From Streptomyces diacarni (lineage in GTDB: Bacteria; Actinomycetota; Actinomycetes; Streptomycetales; Streptomycetaceae): a stretch of 64,000 nt of DNA. Positions 17,064 through 26,205 of this stretch are shown here, in pieces; within the stretch, counting starts at the first letter, position 1; every line of letters starts with the position of its first letter. The stretch is from NCBI RefSeq assembly GCF_003323715.1, contig NZ_QOIN01000066.1, forward strand, positions 124,001 to 188,000. The letters are read 5' to 3'. The translations under genes and the position numbers were made by a program. Below the pieces are notes generated by a model that had not been told where the DNA came from, ran no database searches, and saw nothing but the letters and a program-made list of their open reading frames with translations.

Positions 17064-18215
17064 GTGCCCGGCGTACTCGGCGTGGTCCGTGCACGGTGGC
17101 GCACCGCGGTGCGCGGCGGACGGTACCTGCTCGGCACCTTGACGGCCGCGACAGTGACACTCGCCGCGGCACCCCTCCTGTGCGTTCCCGCACTCGCACA
17201 GCCCTGGGCGGAGCACCACCGCCGGCGCGCCGGAGCGCTGTTAGGGCAAGTGGTCGAGCCGCGCCAACGTACCGTTCGCCGCAACCTCGCGTGGTGCGTG
17301 ACGCAGATTCTCACCGGCCTGCCCGCGGGCGCCTTCGCCCTGCTGTGCCTGGGAACCCTCTCGCTCACTCCCGTCGTCACCCTGGCGTGGTGGGCCTTCC
17401 CCGCGGCGCCGTGGCTGTTCGTGATCAGTGTTCCCCTCACCGGCTGGGGCACCGCGCTGTCGCTCGGCCTGGTCAATGTGGTGTTCCTGGCGGCGCTGGC
17501 CGCCCTCATCCTCCCGCTGCTCGCCCAGTCGCACGCCCGGTGCTGCCTCGCTGTGCTGGCGCCCTCGCCCGCGGAGCAACTGGTCGAACGCGTCACCGAA
17601 CTCACCCGGACACGTGAGGACGTCCTGCAAGCGCACAGCGCGGAGCTCCGCCGGATCGAACGAGACCTGCACGACGGCACCCAGGCCCGTCTCGTGGCCA
17701 TCGCCATGCGGCTCGCCGTGGCCGGCGAAAGTCTCCGTGACGGTCCCGAGACCGCCGCCACTCTGGTGCGCCAAGCCCACGCCGAGACGGAGGACGCGAT
17801 GACCGAGCTGCGTTCCGTGATCCGCACCATCTACCCTCCTGTGCTGGCCGACCAGGGCCTCGCCGGCGCGCTCGGCACCCTGGCCACCAGGGCGGGGGTG
17901 CCGACCCGTATCGGCATCGGTCCGCTCGGGGAGGTTCCCGCAGCGGTCGAGGCGGTTGCCTACTTCACCGTCACCGAGGCACTGGCCAACATCGCCCGGC
18001 ACAGCGGCGCCACCAAGGCCTCGGTTCGCCTCACCCGTGACGGACCGCTGCTCCGCGTCGAGATCACCGACGACGGTGCCGGGGGAGCGGACGCCACGCG
18101 TGGCTCCGGTCTGGACGGGATGCGCCGCCGTGCCGCCGCTTTGGACGGCACCCTGCGGATCGGCAGCCCACCGGGCGGGCCGACCGTCGTCACCGTGGAG
18201 CTGCCGTGCGTGTAG
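17064..18215 (+). CDS. Sensor histidine kinase (HisKA_3 type)
   Basis: 383 residues. About four hydrophobic helices in the first 155 residues form the sensor. The dimerisation/phosphoacceptor region is at ~195-265 with H203 in ERDLHDGTQARL, and the HATPase domain at ~290-383 has an N-box-like ALANIARHSGA and the DDGAGG loop. GTG at 17064 chosen for GAGGAAAG just upstream. It is an NarL/DesK-type kinase paired with the regulator that overlaps its end by 10 bp. The signal is unknown. Confidence 0.9.
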   Translation: MPGVLGVVRARWRTAVRGGRYLLGTLTAATVTLAAAPLLCVPALAQPWAEHHRRRAGALLGQVVEPRQRTVRRNLAWCVTQILTGLPAGAFALLCLGTLSLTPVVTLAWWAFPAAPWLFVISVPLTGWGTALSLGLVNVVFLAALAALILPLLAQSHARCCLAVLAPSPAEQLVERVTELTRTREDVLQAHSAELRRIERDLHDGTQARLVAIAMRLAVAGESLRDGPETAATLVRQAHAETEDAMTELRSVIRTIYPPVLADQGLAGALGTLATRAGVPTRIGIGPLGEVPAAVEAVAYFTVTEALANIARHSGATKASVRLTRDGPLLRVEITDDGAGGADATRGSGLDGMRRRAAALDGTLRIGSPPGGPTVVTVELPCV

Positions 18216-18889
18216 TGATCGCCGAGGACAACGTTCTGCTGTCCTCCGGGCTCGAGCTCCTGCTCGACTCCCAGGGCTTCGAGGTCGCGGCGATCGCGGA
18301 CGACGCCCCCGGCTTCCTCGCCGCCGTCGAGACCCATCGACCGGACGTCACCATCGTGGACGTGAGGTTGCCCCCGACCTTCCGCGACGAGGGCATCCGG
18401 GCCGCGGCCCAGGCCCGCCGCGACCATCCCGGACTGCCCGTCCTGGTCCTCTCGCAGTACGTGGAGCCTGACTACGCCGGCCGTCTCCTCGCCGACGCCC
18501 GGGGCGGCATCGGGTACCTGCTCAAGGACCGTGTGAGCCGCATCCCCGCGTTCACCGACGCGCTGCGCCGGGTGGCCGATGGCGGCACGGCGCTGGACCC
18601 CGAGGTCATCGCCCAACTCCTCGCACGCGGCGGTGACCCCGTCGGGGCCCTGACGGCACGCGAGCGTGAGGTCCTCGCGCTGATGGCCGAGGGCCACGAC
18701 AACGCGGGCATCGCCCAACGGCTCGTCATCACCGACAACGCCGTTCACAAACACATCGGCAACGTCTTCCTCAAACTGGGCCTGTCGGTCGGCGACAGTG
18801 GCCACCGCCGCGTCCGCGCCGTCCTGGCCTACCTCCGCCGCTACGGCGGCAGCGCGCCCGACGTGACACCGCCACCCCCACGGACATGA
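18206..18889 (+). CDS. LuxR/NarL-family response regulator
   Basis: 227 residues. The receiver domain (1-~125) has acidic residues E7/D8, the phosphoacceptor D52 in IVDVRLP, and K near 108. The LuxR-type DNA-binding domain lies at ~148-210 (LTAREREVLALMAEGHDN). It overlaps the kinase gene by 10 bp, so the pair is translationally coupled. No target gene with a shared motif was identified. Confidence 0.92.
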   Translation: MRVVIAEDNVLLSSGLELLLDSQGFEVAAIADDAPGFLAAVETHRPDVTIVDVRLPPTFRDEGIRAAAQARRDHPGLPVLVLSQYVEPDYAGRLLADARGGIGYLLKDRVSRIPAFTDALRRVADGGTALDPEVIAQLLARGGDPVGALTAREREVLALMAEGHDNAGIAQRLVITDNAVHKHIGNVFLKLGLSVGDSGHRRVRAVLAYLRRYGGSAPDVTPPPPRT

Positions 18890-18943
18890 ACGGCGCCGCC
18901 GCCTCGGCAACGGCTGCCATGGAGGCTGCTCGGGCGGGTGACT

Positions 18944-19300
18944 TCACCACTCTGGGTGCACGAAAGGCTCGACGCGGGTGTCCAGCCACAACAGGCTCGC
19001 CCATGCCAGGGCGGTCACGGTGACGGACGCGGCCGCGAGCGGTAGCACGCCCCGAGTGACCCTGCCGGCCCGGTGGCGCAGGAGGTGACCGGTCAACCGC
19101 CAGACCGCGAGCGTGACCGCGGGAGTGCCGAACAGCATGAGCGGCAGTTCCACATACAGCAGACTCCAGTCCCGCTCGCCCTCGAAGCTGCCACGCAGAC
19201 CCGGCTCGGCACCATGCCTCCACACCCAGAACCCGACCGCCGCCGTGACGACTGCCACCAGACATCCGACGACGCCGGTCGGTTCGACTCGCTTGCCCAT
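18944..19300 (-). CDS. Small membrane protein of unknown function
   Basis: 118 residues with three hydrophobic helices (~8-25, ~45-70, ~82-105) and charged connecting segments. ATG at 19300 has a GGGGG-type ribosome site; the longer frame upstream is not coding-like. I do not recognise the family. It converges with the response regulator, with 54 bp between stops. Confidence 0.6.
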   Translation of the reverse strand: MGKRVEPTGVVGCLVAVVTAAVGFWVWRHGAEPGLRGSFEGERDWSLLYVELPLMLFGTPAVTLAVWRLTGHLLRHRAGRVTRGVLPLAAASVTVTALAWASLLWLDTRVEPFVHPEW

Positions 19301-19581
19301 GCCCCCTACGGACGCGTCCTTGGGCACGCGAGTTCCCGGAGGTCCACGTACGTGCCGGCAGGCATGGCGTACCCCTGCCCTCGACGGCGCGCGGAGGCAT
19401 CGCCGCGGCGGGCGCAGCCGTCGGTGCGGGCCGGGTGTCCGCATCGCGGGACGGTGCCGGTGTCAGGAATGGGGGAGTGGCGGCCTCGGGTTACCCGGTG
19501 CGCAACGCAAGCGCTACGCCCCTGCGGGGAAGATCGGTGCGGTGTCATTGCCGTGCCGCGAAGACGGGGAGATGTGAGTTC

Positions 19582-20925
19582 ATGACAGCTTCGAGGCAAG
19601 GGCGGCATGCGCCCGAGAGTGGACCGGACGCCGCTACCGGCGAGGGCGCTCACGCGGACGCGGCGGCCCCTCCGGCGCGTCCCGTGCGGCAGCTGTTCGC
19701 CGCCTCCGTCGGCAATGCGGTGGAGTGGTACGACTGGTACACCTATACCTTCCTTGCCACGTACATCGCCTCGCAGATCTTCCCCAAGAGCGCGGCGAAT
19801 TCCCTGGTGCCGCTGCTGTCGACGTTCGCGGTCTTCGCGGTGGGGTTCTTCATGCGGCCCGTCGGCGGGCTGTTGATGGGTGCGGTCGCCGACCGGAGCG
19901 GGCGCCGGGCCGCGCTGACGGTGACCATTCTGCTGATGGGCGGCAGCAGTCTGCTGGTGGGGCTGACCCCGACGTACGCCGCCGCCGGAGTCCTCGCGCC
20001 CGTCATCCTCGTCGTGGCCCGCCTGCTGCAAGGACTGTCGGTGGGCGGGGAGTTCGCCGCGTCGACCACGTTCCTGGTGGAGTCGGCCGGGCCCGGCCGG
20101 CGAGGACTCTTCTCCAGTTTCCAGTACGTGTCGACGACCATCGGGCAGCTCGTCGCCTCCGGTGTCGCGGCGTTGCTCGTCGCGAACCTCACGTCCGCCA
20201 CCATGGACAGTTGGGGGTGGCGGGTTCCGTTCGTGCTGGGCGCGCTCCTCAGCCTTGTGGGCTTCTGGGTCAGGCGAGGCGCGCGCGAGACCCGCAGTGA
20301 GGAGCAGGCGAAGGCACCCCGGCCCGGCCTCTTCGAGGCCCTGCGCCGCCATCCGCGTCAGTCCCTGCTGATCTGCGGAATCACGGCGGGCGGCACGCTC
20401 GCGTACTACACATGGACCTCGTACCTGCCGACGTACGCCGAGCTCAACGCCGGGGTGGGCAAAGCGGACGCGCTGCTGGCTGGCACCCTTTCGCTGACGT
20501 TCTTCGCCGTGCTCCAGCCGCTCACAGGCCTCGTGTCCGACCGCTTCGGGCGCAAACCGCTGCTGCTGATGTTCGGTATCGGTTTCGCCGTGCTGAGCGT
20601 GCCGCTGCTGCGCGCGCTCGACGACTCCTTCATCACGCTGCTGCTCGTGCAGTGCGCGGGCATGATCCTGCTGAGCGGTTTCACGGCCATCTCGGCGGCC
20701 GTGAACGCGGAGACGTTCCCCGCCCGGGTGCGCGCCGCGGGTATCGGCTTCCCCTACTCGCTCACCGTCGCCCTGTTCGGCGGCACCGCGCCCTACATCG
20801 GCACGCTGTTCAAGGACATGGGGCACGCGGGCCTCTTCCCCGTGTACGTGGCAGTGCTGTGCCTGATCTCCTCCGCTGTCTACCTGCGACTGCCCGAGAC
20901 CGCCCACCGGCCGCTTGAGCGGTGA
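19582..20925 (+). CDS. MFS transporter, metabolite:H+ symporter (MHS/ShiA-ProP-like) family
   Basis: 447 residues, 12 predicted helices. The family start signature NAVEWYDWYTYTFLA is at ~43-57, followed by RPVGGLLMGAVADRSGRR in the loop between helices 2 and 3 and the second copy (SDRFGRKPLLL) after helix 8. Members import dicarboxylates, compatible solutes or shikimate with protons; the substrate cannot be read from sequence. ATG at 19582 with GGGGAGA upstream. Confidence 0.88.
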   Translation: MTASRQGRHAPESGPDAATGEGAHADAAAPPARPVRQLFAASVGNAVEWYDWYTYTFLATYIASQIFPKSAANSLVPLLSTFAVFAVGFFMRPVGGLLMGAVADRSGRRAALTVTILLMGGSSLLVGLTPTYAAAGVLAPVILVVARLLQGLSVGGEFAASTTFLVESAGPGRRGLFSSFQYVSTTIGQLVASGVAALLVANLTSATMDSWGWRVPFVLGALLSLVGFWVRRGARETRSEEQAKAPRPGLFEALRRHPRQSLLICGITAGGTLAYYTWTSYLPTYAELNAGVGKADALLAGTLSLTFFAVLQPLTGLVSDRFGRKPLLLMFGIGFAVLSVPLLRALDDSFITLLLVQCAGMILLSGFTAISAAVNAETFPARVRAAGIGFPYSLTVALFGGTAPYIGTLFKDMGHAGLFPVYVAVLCLISSAVYLRLPETAHRPLER

Positions 20926-21084
20926 GAACGCGAGGCTCTGGGCTGATGGCAGTGGAGTCCGTGCCGTACCACGTAGGTGCCGACGAGCATCGTTGATCGG
21001 GTCGGACGGGCTCGGTGCTCGATCCCGGGGTCAGCCCCCGTGTTCCTGCAGCTGTCCGAGACTGCTCCTCGTTGGCCGGATCGG

Positions 21085-21117
21085 TCCCGAGGCGGGATAC
21101 CGGCTCCCGCCTCGGGA
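21085..21117. terminator. Hairpin downstream of the MFS gene
   Basis: A 12-bp perfect stem (TCCCGAGGCGGG) with a 9-nt loop. It lies 160 bp after the transporter stop and 17 bp before the 33-bp palindrome. It could end the transporter transcript. Confidence 0.5.
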
Positions 21118-21133
21118 GTGTCTTGGACGAGGA

Positions 21134-21166
21134 CCTGGGTACTTACATGGCATGTAAGTACCCAGG
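21134..21166. repeat. 33-bp perfect palindrome
   Basis: Two 16-bp arms (left CCTGGGTACTTACATG) around a single G. The centre is AT-rich compared with its surroundings. The start codon of the following broken gene lies in it, and the opposite strand can be read in the same way (an ATG-Cys-Lys-Tyr-Pro-Gly frame in both directions), which suggests an inverted duplication or a large operator. Confidence 0.85.
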
Positions 21167-21620
21167 CGAGCACGCTGAACTGCGGTTCTGGCCGCCCAGC
21201 GACGGCGTTCTCGAGATCGGACACGGCATCGGCTTGGGCTTCACCCTCACCCTGCAGGACGCCGAACCGACCCGGGACGACATCCGGCCCGAACCCGTGC
21301 TCACGGAGGCAGTCGCCGCGGCACTCCTCAACCACCCCAACTGCGCGTCCGCCACGCCGGACTCCCCACGCGAGGACACCATCACCCTCCAGATGCTCAG
21401 CGGGGTCCGCTACCTCTTGGCCCTGGATGCCGGCCTCACCGCCGAAAAGGCTGCAGCCGACCAGCGCGGCTACCGACGCTGCCCATGTCGCCGACCTTGC
21501 CGACCGGCTCCTGGCCGGCAACCCGAGCGACTCCGAGCGCGCGACCGCGCAGCTCCTCGAGTGCGTGGCGGCCACCTGGGCATGCTGCGGCACTACCGCA
21601 TGCGAGAGCGGAGGCCCCGG
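21147..21620 (+). pseudogene. Frameshifted orphan gene of unknown function
   Basis: Starts MACKYPGEHAELRFWPPSDG and has good codon bias up to about 21465. It then continues in another frame (DAAHVADLADRLLAGN, then ATAQLLECVAATWACC) to about 21620, where bias is lost. A one-base change near 21470 would join the frames. No recognised domain. The final residues approach the terminator of the adenosine deaminase gene. It may be a remnant of a mobile or plasmid-borne gene, but nothing proves that. Confidence 0.5.
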
Positions 21621-21665
21621 CTCCGTGGTGCCCCCCTGCGCTCACCGCGCCGTGGACCGCAGGGG

Positions 21666-21695
21666 CCCGGCCCCGGCTCGTTGGCCGGGGCCGGG
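21666..21695 (-). terminator. Terminator of the adenosine deaminase gene
   Basis: A 12-bp perfect stem (CCCGGCCCCGGC) with a 6-nt loop, 25 bp beyond the stop codon at 21720. Confidence 0.75.
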
Positions 21696-21719
21696 GCGAG
21701 GTGGGCGACAGGGGCGGGG

Positions 21720-23345
21720 TCAGCGCTTGCCGGCGTGTGTGCGTTCGAAGGTGGTGGCGGCGGATTCCAGGCGCCACTGGGCGGCTGCCTTCGGGCTGTC
21801 GGCCAAGAGGCGGCCGCAGGCGCCGCCGGGACTGCCGCTGCCCAGGCGTTCCTTCGCGCAGGCCGAGGTGGGCCGGTAGCCGTCGCGCGTCGGGTTGCCG
21901 CGCCACAGGCTGCGGCCTGGCAGGAAGGCATACTCCAGCGAGGCCCGCGCCAAGTCCTTCAGTTCCGGGTAGCCCAGCCGGTAGGTGGTGGACGCGTACT
22001 GGTATTCGTGGCTGATGTCGGTGCGGGAGATACCCGGATCGTCGGTGGACAGGACGACCGGCACGCCATAGGCGCGGTAGGTGTTGAACGGGTGGTCGTC
22101 ACCCTTCACACCGAGGATCTGCGCGTTGCTGGTGAGCGGCACCTCGACGGCCGTCTCCCGGCGGGCCATGGTGCGGGCCAGCTTCTGCCAGTTGTTCTCG
22201 TGTACGAGGTCGACGCCGTGACCGATGCGCTCGGCCTTCGCCACGTTCACCGCCTCGCCGATGTGGAAGGACAGATCCTCCGGCTTGACCAGCCCGGGCC
22301 ACAGCTCCCCGGCGTGCAGGGTGATGTGGGCCTTCGGGTACTGCTTGCCCAGGTAGTTCAGCATCCGCATCTGGAGCCGGTAGTTGCGCAGTGCGCTCTC
22401 CCCGTCCTCGGGCTGGACAAGGTTGACGGCGACGAACCGGGGGTCGCGTTCGGCCAGCCGCAGGCCGAGTGCGATCTGCGTGAAGACGCGCTCGGGCGAG
22501 CTGCCGCGGGAGACCTGCGAGATCCACCGGACGGGCAGCCGGCAAGCGCGGCGGGGGTGTGCGGTATCGCAGCGTGCCTCGGTGCGGAACTCGGCGCCTG
22601 TGCGGTCGGCCTCCTCCCGGGCCTGCGCCACCAACCGGTCCAGCTTGCCCCCGGCGAGGAGCTTGCGGTGCATCTGTGCCGGGTCCGGGTCCCAGCCGAC
22701 CTCTTGGGCGAGCTTCTTCGCGCCCTCGGAGGCGGGGGTCGCCATCGTCTCCAGGTAGGACTGGTTCTGCTGGGCCGCGTGCTCGGCGACCTCAGCGAGG
22801 AGCTTGCCCGGATGGCGCCAGGTCACCTCGCCGAACTTGCCGAAGGCAGCGAAGAAGTGGTCGTGCCCGGACTCACCCTGCGGGAAGTCCTCCATGGACC
22901 AGGCCCGCACCAACTCCTCGTGGAACGCCTCGTCGGTGCGTGCGTCGGCGGCCGGGCGGGCACCGTCCTTGCACGGCGGCTGCACCGCGGTCATCGTCTT
23001 CTTCTCGATGCACAGACCGTCCTGCGCGGCGAGTTCGATGAGGTACTCGGTGGTGACGGCGCCGGAGAGGTGGTTGTGCAGGTCGCCGCCCTTGGGCAGC
23101 TTCCGGAAGAAGTCCCGCAGCCGGCCCGGGTCGTTGCGGGCGGATTCCAGGTAGGCGGCGGTGCGCGCCTCGGCGGGCGTGGCGGGCGGTCGGACGGCGG
23201 GCCCGGCGCGACCGGCCTTGTCGGACCGGGCCTCGTCAGGTTGGGCGGCGGCCGGCAGCGCGGACAGCGCGGTCAGCAGACAGAGTGCGGCAGCGCCCGC
23301 CGGGTACAGGACCCGGCGGCGGCCGATTCGGGATCGATGAGTCAC
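21720..23345 (-). CDS. Secreted adenosine deaminase
   Basis: 541 residues. A signal peptide with RIGRRR and a hydrophobic core to ~34 ends in ALPAAAQ. The catalytic domain has H90-N-H92, HAGE, the metal-site His in RIGHGVDL, and STDDPGIS, so all ADA zinc and catalytic residues are present. It hydrolyses adenosine to inosine outside the cell and is longer than cytosolic ADA, like the ADGF-type extracellular forms. GTG at 23345 chosen because it gives a clean signal peptide; its ribosome site is weak. Nucleoside scavenging is the likely role. Confidence 0.9.
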   Translation of the reverse strand: MTHRSRIGRRRVLYPAGAAALCLLTALSALPAAAQPDEARSDKAGRAGPAVRPPATPAEARTAAYLESARNDPGRLRDFFRKLPKGGDLHNHLSGAVTTEYLIELAAQDGLCIEKKTMTAVQPPCKDGARPAADARTDEAFHEELVRAWSMEDFPQGESGHDHFFAAFGKFGEVTWRHPGKLLAEVAEHAAQQNQSYLETMATPASEGAKKLAQEVGWDPDPAQMHRKLLAGGKLDRLVAQAREEADRTGAEFRTEARCDTAHPRRACRLPVRWISQVSRGSSPERVFTQIALGLRLAERDPRFVAVNLVQPEDGESALRNYRLQMRMLNYLGKQYPKAHITLHAGELWPGLVKPEDLSFHIGEAVNVAKAERIGHGVDLVHENNWQKLARTMARRETAVEVPLTSNAQILGVKGDDHPFNTYRAYGVPVVLSTDDPGISRTDISHEYQYASTTYRLGYPELKDLARASLEYAFLPGRSLWRGNPTRDGYRPTSACAKERLGSGSPGGACGRLLADSPKAAAQWRLESAATTFERTHAGKR

Positions 23346-23632
23346 CTCAACATGATCGATAAATCGGGCGATGCGTGACGGCGATCCCGGTGACGTCACT
23401 CGATCGTGGGGTTGCCCGGGGCGGTGTGTGCAGTGGCCAGTGGCTACGTGCCCTCTTTGCGCCATCGTCAGTCCGCTGGAGAAGACGTTCGACCTGCCAG
23501 GTCAGATCCCGCGCACGTTCCTCAGGGTGCGCCCAGCCGGGCATCGCCTCCGACGCGGCAGCACCGGCGCTGCGCGCGTGTGGCGCCCTGGTCGGCGGAC
23601 GATCGGTCTCCTGCAAGGCGAGACGTATCGTC
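23346..23632. other. Intergenic region between adenosine deaminase and the ABC-F leader
   Basis: Divergent promoter region of ~290 bp. Several frames are open but none has coding bias. I saw no distinct operator; the promoter for the ABC-F transcript is annotated separately. Confidence 0.5.
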
Positions 23633-23661
23633 TTGCTGTTCCGCTCCGCCTGCCGTACTGT
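23633..23661 (+). promoter_or_regulatory. Promoter of the ABC-F leader transcript
   Basis: TTGCTG (23633-23638), 17-bp spacer, TACTGT (23656-23661). Transcription should begin at or just before the ATG at 23669. Confidence 0.6.
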
Positions 23662-23668
23662 CCTCCCC

Positions 23669-23683
23669 ATGGGTTCCCTCTGA
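23669..23683 (+). CDS. Four-codon leader ORF (MGSL) upstream of the ABC-F gene
   Basis: ATG lies 7 nt after the -10 element and the ORF ends at a TGA after four codons, so it would be the leaderless first ORF of the transcript. About 115 nt of untranslated leader follow before the ABC-F start. Very short leader ORFs that stall in the presence of ribosome-targeting drugs control many Erm and ABC-F genes. The role here is inferred from position alone. Confidence 0.45.
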   Translation: MGSL

Positions 23684-23757
23684 GATCACCGACGCCGACC
23701 GCGTAGAGCACCGCTCCGCCGTCGCCGCGCCTCGCCCTCGCAACCATCCACCCTGAT

Positions 23758-23783
23758 CCGGCCCGCGCTGACACCCGCGCGGC
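23758..23783 (+). promoter_or_regulatory. Hairpin next to the ABC-F ribosome site
   Basis: GGCC-C-GCGC pairs with GCGCGGCC (8 bp, one bulge, ~8-nt loop) and ends directly at the AGGAGG of the ABC-F gene. It could hinder ribosome access until the leader is translated. Not tested by folding. Confidence 0.35.
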
Positions 23784-23799
23784 CAGGAGGGACCCGACC

Positions 23800-25446
23800 T
23801 TGCACACCTCACAACTGACCCTCTGCCACGTCACCAAGCGCTACCCCGGCCGCACCGTCCTCGACCAGGTCTCCTTCACCCTGAAACCGGGTGAGAAAAC
23901 CGGGCTGATCGGTGACAACGGCGCCGGCAAGTCCACTCTCCTGAGGCTCATCGCAGGTCAGGAGCGCCCGGACAGCGGCGAGGTGACCGTGGCAGCCGGC
24001 GGTGGCGTCGGATATCTGCCGCAGACCATGCCCCTGCCTCCGACCGCCACCGTCCAGGACGCCGTCGACCTGGCCCTTGCGGATCTCCGCGCCCTGGAGG
24101 CGGAGCTGCGCCGGGCCGAGCAGGCGCTCGGTGACGGTACGGACCCGGCGGCACTCGCCGCGTACGCCGTGCTCCTCGGGCGCTACGAGGCTCGCGGCGG
24201 CTACGACGCCGACCACCGGGTGGACCTCGCGCTGCACCACCTCGGCCTGCCGGCTCTCCGCCGTGAGCGCCTGCTCGGCACCCTCTCCGGAGGCGAGCGC
24301 TCCCGGCTTGCCCTGGCCGGTGTTCTCGCCGGCCGCCCGGAGCTCCTGCTCCTGGACGAGCCGACGAACGACCTGGACGATCAGGCCGTGGAGTGGCTTG
24401 AGACGCATCTGCGGGCGCACAGCGGCACGGTGCTCGCGGCCACCCACGACCGCGTCTTCCTGGAGCGCCTGAGCGCCACGGTCCTGGAGGCCGAGGCGGG
24501 AAAGGTCACCCGCTACGGCGACGGTTACGCCGGCTACCGCACGGCGAAGGCGGCGGAGCGCCGCCGCCGGCTCCAGGAATACGAGGAGTGGAGGTCCGAA
24601 CTGGCCCGCAACGAGCGGCTGGCCGTCGGCCAGGCCGCCCGCCTCGACGCCATTCCGCGCAAGGCGCCACTGGCCAACTTCGGCCACGGCGGCTTCCGTG
24701 CGCGCGGCCGGGCGCACGGCGCGATGGCCCGTATCCGCAACGCCCGCGAGCGGGTCGAGCGGCTGACCGCGAACCCCGTGGCAGCGCCGCCGGACCCGCT
24801 GTCCTTCACGCCGCGCATGGGAACGTCGGCGGACGTCGCGGAGGACCCCGGGGCCGATCCCGCTCAGCTCCCCGCAATCCGGCTGTCGGACGTACGCGTA
24901 GGTGACCGCCTGCGCCTCGGCTCCCTCACCCTCGGCCGCTGCGGACGGCTTCTCGTCACGGGACCCAACGGTGCCGGAAAGACGACGCTGCTGAAGCTGC
25001 TCGCCGGTGAGCTGCGGCCGGACGAGGGCTCGGTGCGGGTGCCGGGCCGGGTGGGCCATCTGCGCCAGGACGAGACGCCGTGGCCGCCGGACCTGTCAGT
25101 GGCCGAGGCGTTCGGGCTGGGCAGGGTGGGCTCCGCCGACGAGCACGCCGATGCCCTGCTCGCCCTCGGCCTCTTCCGCCCGGCGGAGCTGCGCTTGCGC
25201 ATGGGCGAGCTGTCGTACGGGCAGCGCCGCCGTGTGGATCTGGCACGACTGGTAGCGGAGCCGGCCGATCTCCTCCTGCTCGACGAGCCGACGAACCACC
25301 TGTCACCGGCGCTGGTCGAGGAACTGGAGGAGGCGCTGACGGGGTTCTCGGGGGCGATCGTGCTGGTCACGCACGATCGCGCGCTACGGAAGAGGTCACA
25401 GGGCGGGCACCTGGAACTGATGCCGCCCAAGGCGCGCTGCGAGTGA
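23800..25446 (+). CDS. ABC-F family ATP-binding protein (antibiotic-resistance-type ribosome protection)
   Basis: 548 residues, two nucleotide-binding domains and no membrane segments. Walker A motifs: GDNGAGKST (~38-46) and GPNGAGKTT (~388-396); signatures LSGGER and LSYGQR; Walker B LLLLDEPTND and LLLLDEPTNH. The interdomain linker (~245-330) is basic and long enough to reach the peptidyl-transferase centre. Actinomycete members protect ribosomes from macrolides, lincosamides or streptogramins. TTG start with AGGAGG 9-10 nt upstream. The long leader with a tiny ORF supports drug-induced control. Confidence 0.85.
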   Translation: MHTSQLTLCHVTKRYPGRTVLDQVSFTLKPGEKTGLIGDNGAGKSTLLRLIAGQERPDSGEVTVAAGGGVGYLPQTMPLPPTATVQDAVDLALADLRALEAELRRAEQALGDGTDPAALAAYAVLLGRYEARGGYDADHRVDLALHHLGLPALRRERLLGTLSGGERSRLALAGVLAGRPELLLLDEPTNDLDDQAVEWLETHLRAHSGTVLAATHDRVFLERLSATVLEAEAGKVTRYGDGYAGYRTAKAAERRRRLQEYEEWRSELARNERLAVGQAARLDAIPRKAPLANFGHGGFRARGRAHGAMARIRNARERVERLTANPVAAPPDPLSFTPRMGTSADVAEDPGADPAQLPAIRLSDVRVGDRLRLGSLTLGRCGRLLVTGPNGAGKTTLLKLLAGELRPDEGSVRVPGRVGHLRQDETPWPPDLSVAEAFGLGRVGSADEHADALLALGLFRPAELRLRMGELSYGQRRRVDLARLVAEPADLLLLDEPTNHLSPALVEELEEALTGFSGAIVLVTHDRALRKRSQGGHLELMPPKARCE

Positions 25447-25556
25447 CCGGCCCCGCCGGACGCCCGCGGCTGCGATGAAAGGAGGGGGAGAGGAGCCCTC
25501 GCCCGTTGACCGGCATGCGTCTGATGACGCGTGGGGACGACGGTGGATCCCGCCTC

Positions 25557-25562
25557 TATGGT
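25557..25562 (+). promoter_or_regulatory. -10 element for a leaderless VOC transcript
   Basis: TATGGT ends 6 nt before the ATG at 25569. No ribosome site lies before that ATG, which supports this start over the upstream open frame. Confidence 0.45.
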
Positions 25563-25568
25563 GTACCG

Positions 25569-26003
25569 ATGACGTCGATCAAGCAGTTCCAAGTCACGTA
25601 CGACTGCGCGGAACCCGAGCGCGTCGCCCGTTTCTGGTGCGAGGTGTTGGGGTATGTCATACCGCCGCCACCGGAGGGGTTCGCCACCTGGGAGGATTTC
25701 GATCGCTCGCTGCCGACCGAGGAACAGGGGTCGGCGTTCGCTTGTGTTGATCCCTCGGGCGTGGGCCCACGCCTGTTCTTCCAGCGCGTTCCTGAAGGCA
25801 AGTCCGTCAAGAACCGACTGCACCTCGACGTGCGGGTCGGCACCGGACTCGTGGGGGAGGAGCGGGTGGCCGCACTGGAGGCCGAGTGCGCGCGACTCGT
25901 CGCCCTCGGTGCGGCACGCGAGCGTCTGCTGCTCGCCGATGGCGTCAACGAGTCGACTCTCGTGATGCGGGATGTCGAGGGCAACGAGTTCTGCCTCGAC
26001 TGA
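25569..26003 (+). CDS. VOC (glyoxalase/bleomycin-resistance-like) family protein
   Basis: 144 residues forming two beta-alpha-beta-beta-beta modules: the first around ERVARFWCEVLGY, the second around NRLHLDVRVG and ending VEGNEFCLD. It belongs to the glyoxalase-like group common in Streptomyces, often without known substrate. The His and Glu metal positions (H in LHLDV, E in GNEFCL) are present. Confidence 0.8.
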   Translation: MTSIKQFQVTYDCAEPERVARFWCEVLGYVIPPPPEGFATWEDFDRSLPTEEQGSAFACVDPSGVGPRLFFQRVPEGKSVKNRLHLDVRVGTGLVGEERVAALEAECARLVALGAARERLLLADGVNESTLVMRDVEGNEFCLD

Positions 26004-26205
26004 GCGACCGCGTGGGTGACCTTTCCGACGAGTCACCTGGTGGGGGAAGAGGGGGAGGAACGAGGCGTTCGAGGCCACTGGCGCGCCGCCGACGCGGCCG
26101 GTGGCCAGGCGATGTCACGGATCGAGCCGCTGGCCGGTCCTTCCTGGCGACGGCACTTCACCCGGAGTGCTCGACAACGTCATCCGTCACAGGAACGGAG
26201 AAGTC

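Noticed and set aside
21015..23378. 787-codon plus-strand open frame through the orphan gene and adenosine deaminase
   Set aside because: Only the part from 21147 to about 21465 has coding bias; the rest is antisense to the adenosine deaminase, whose zinc motifs are intact.
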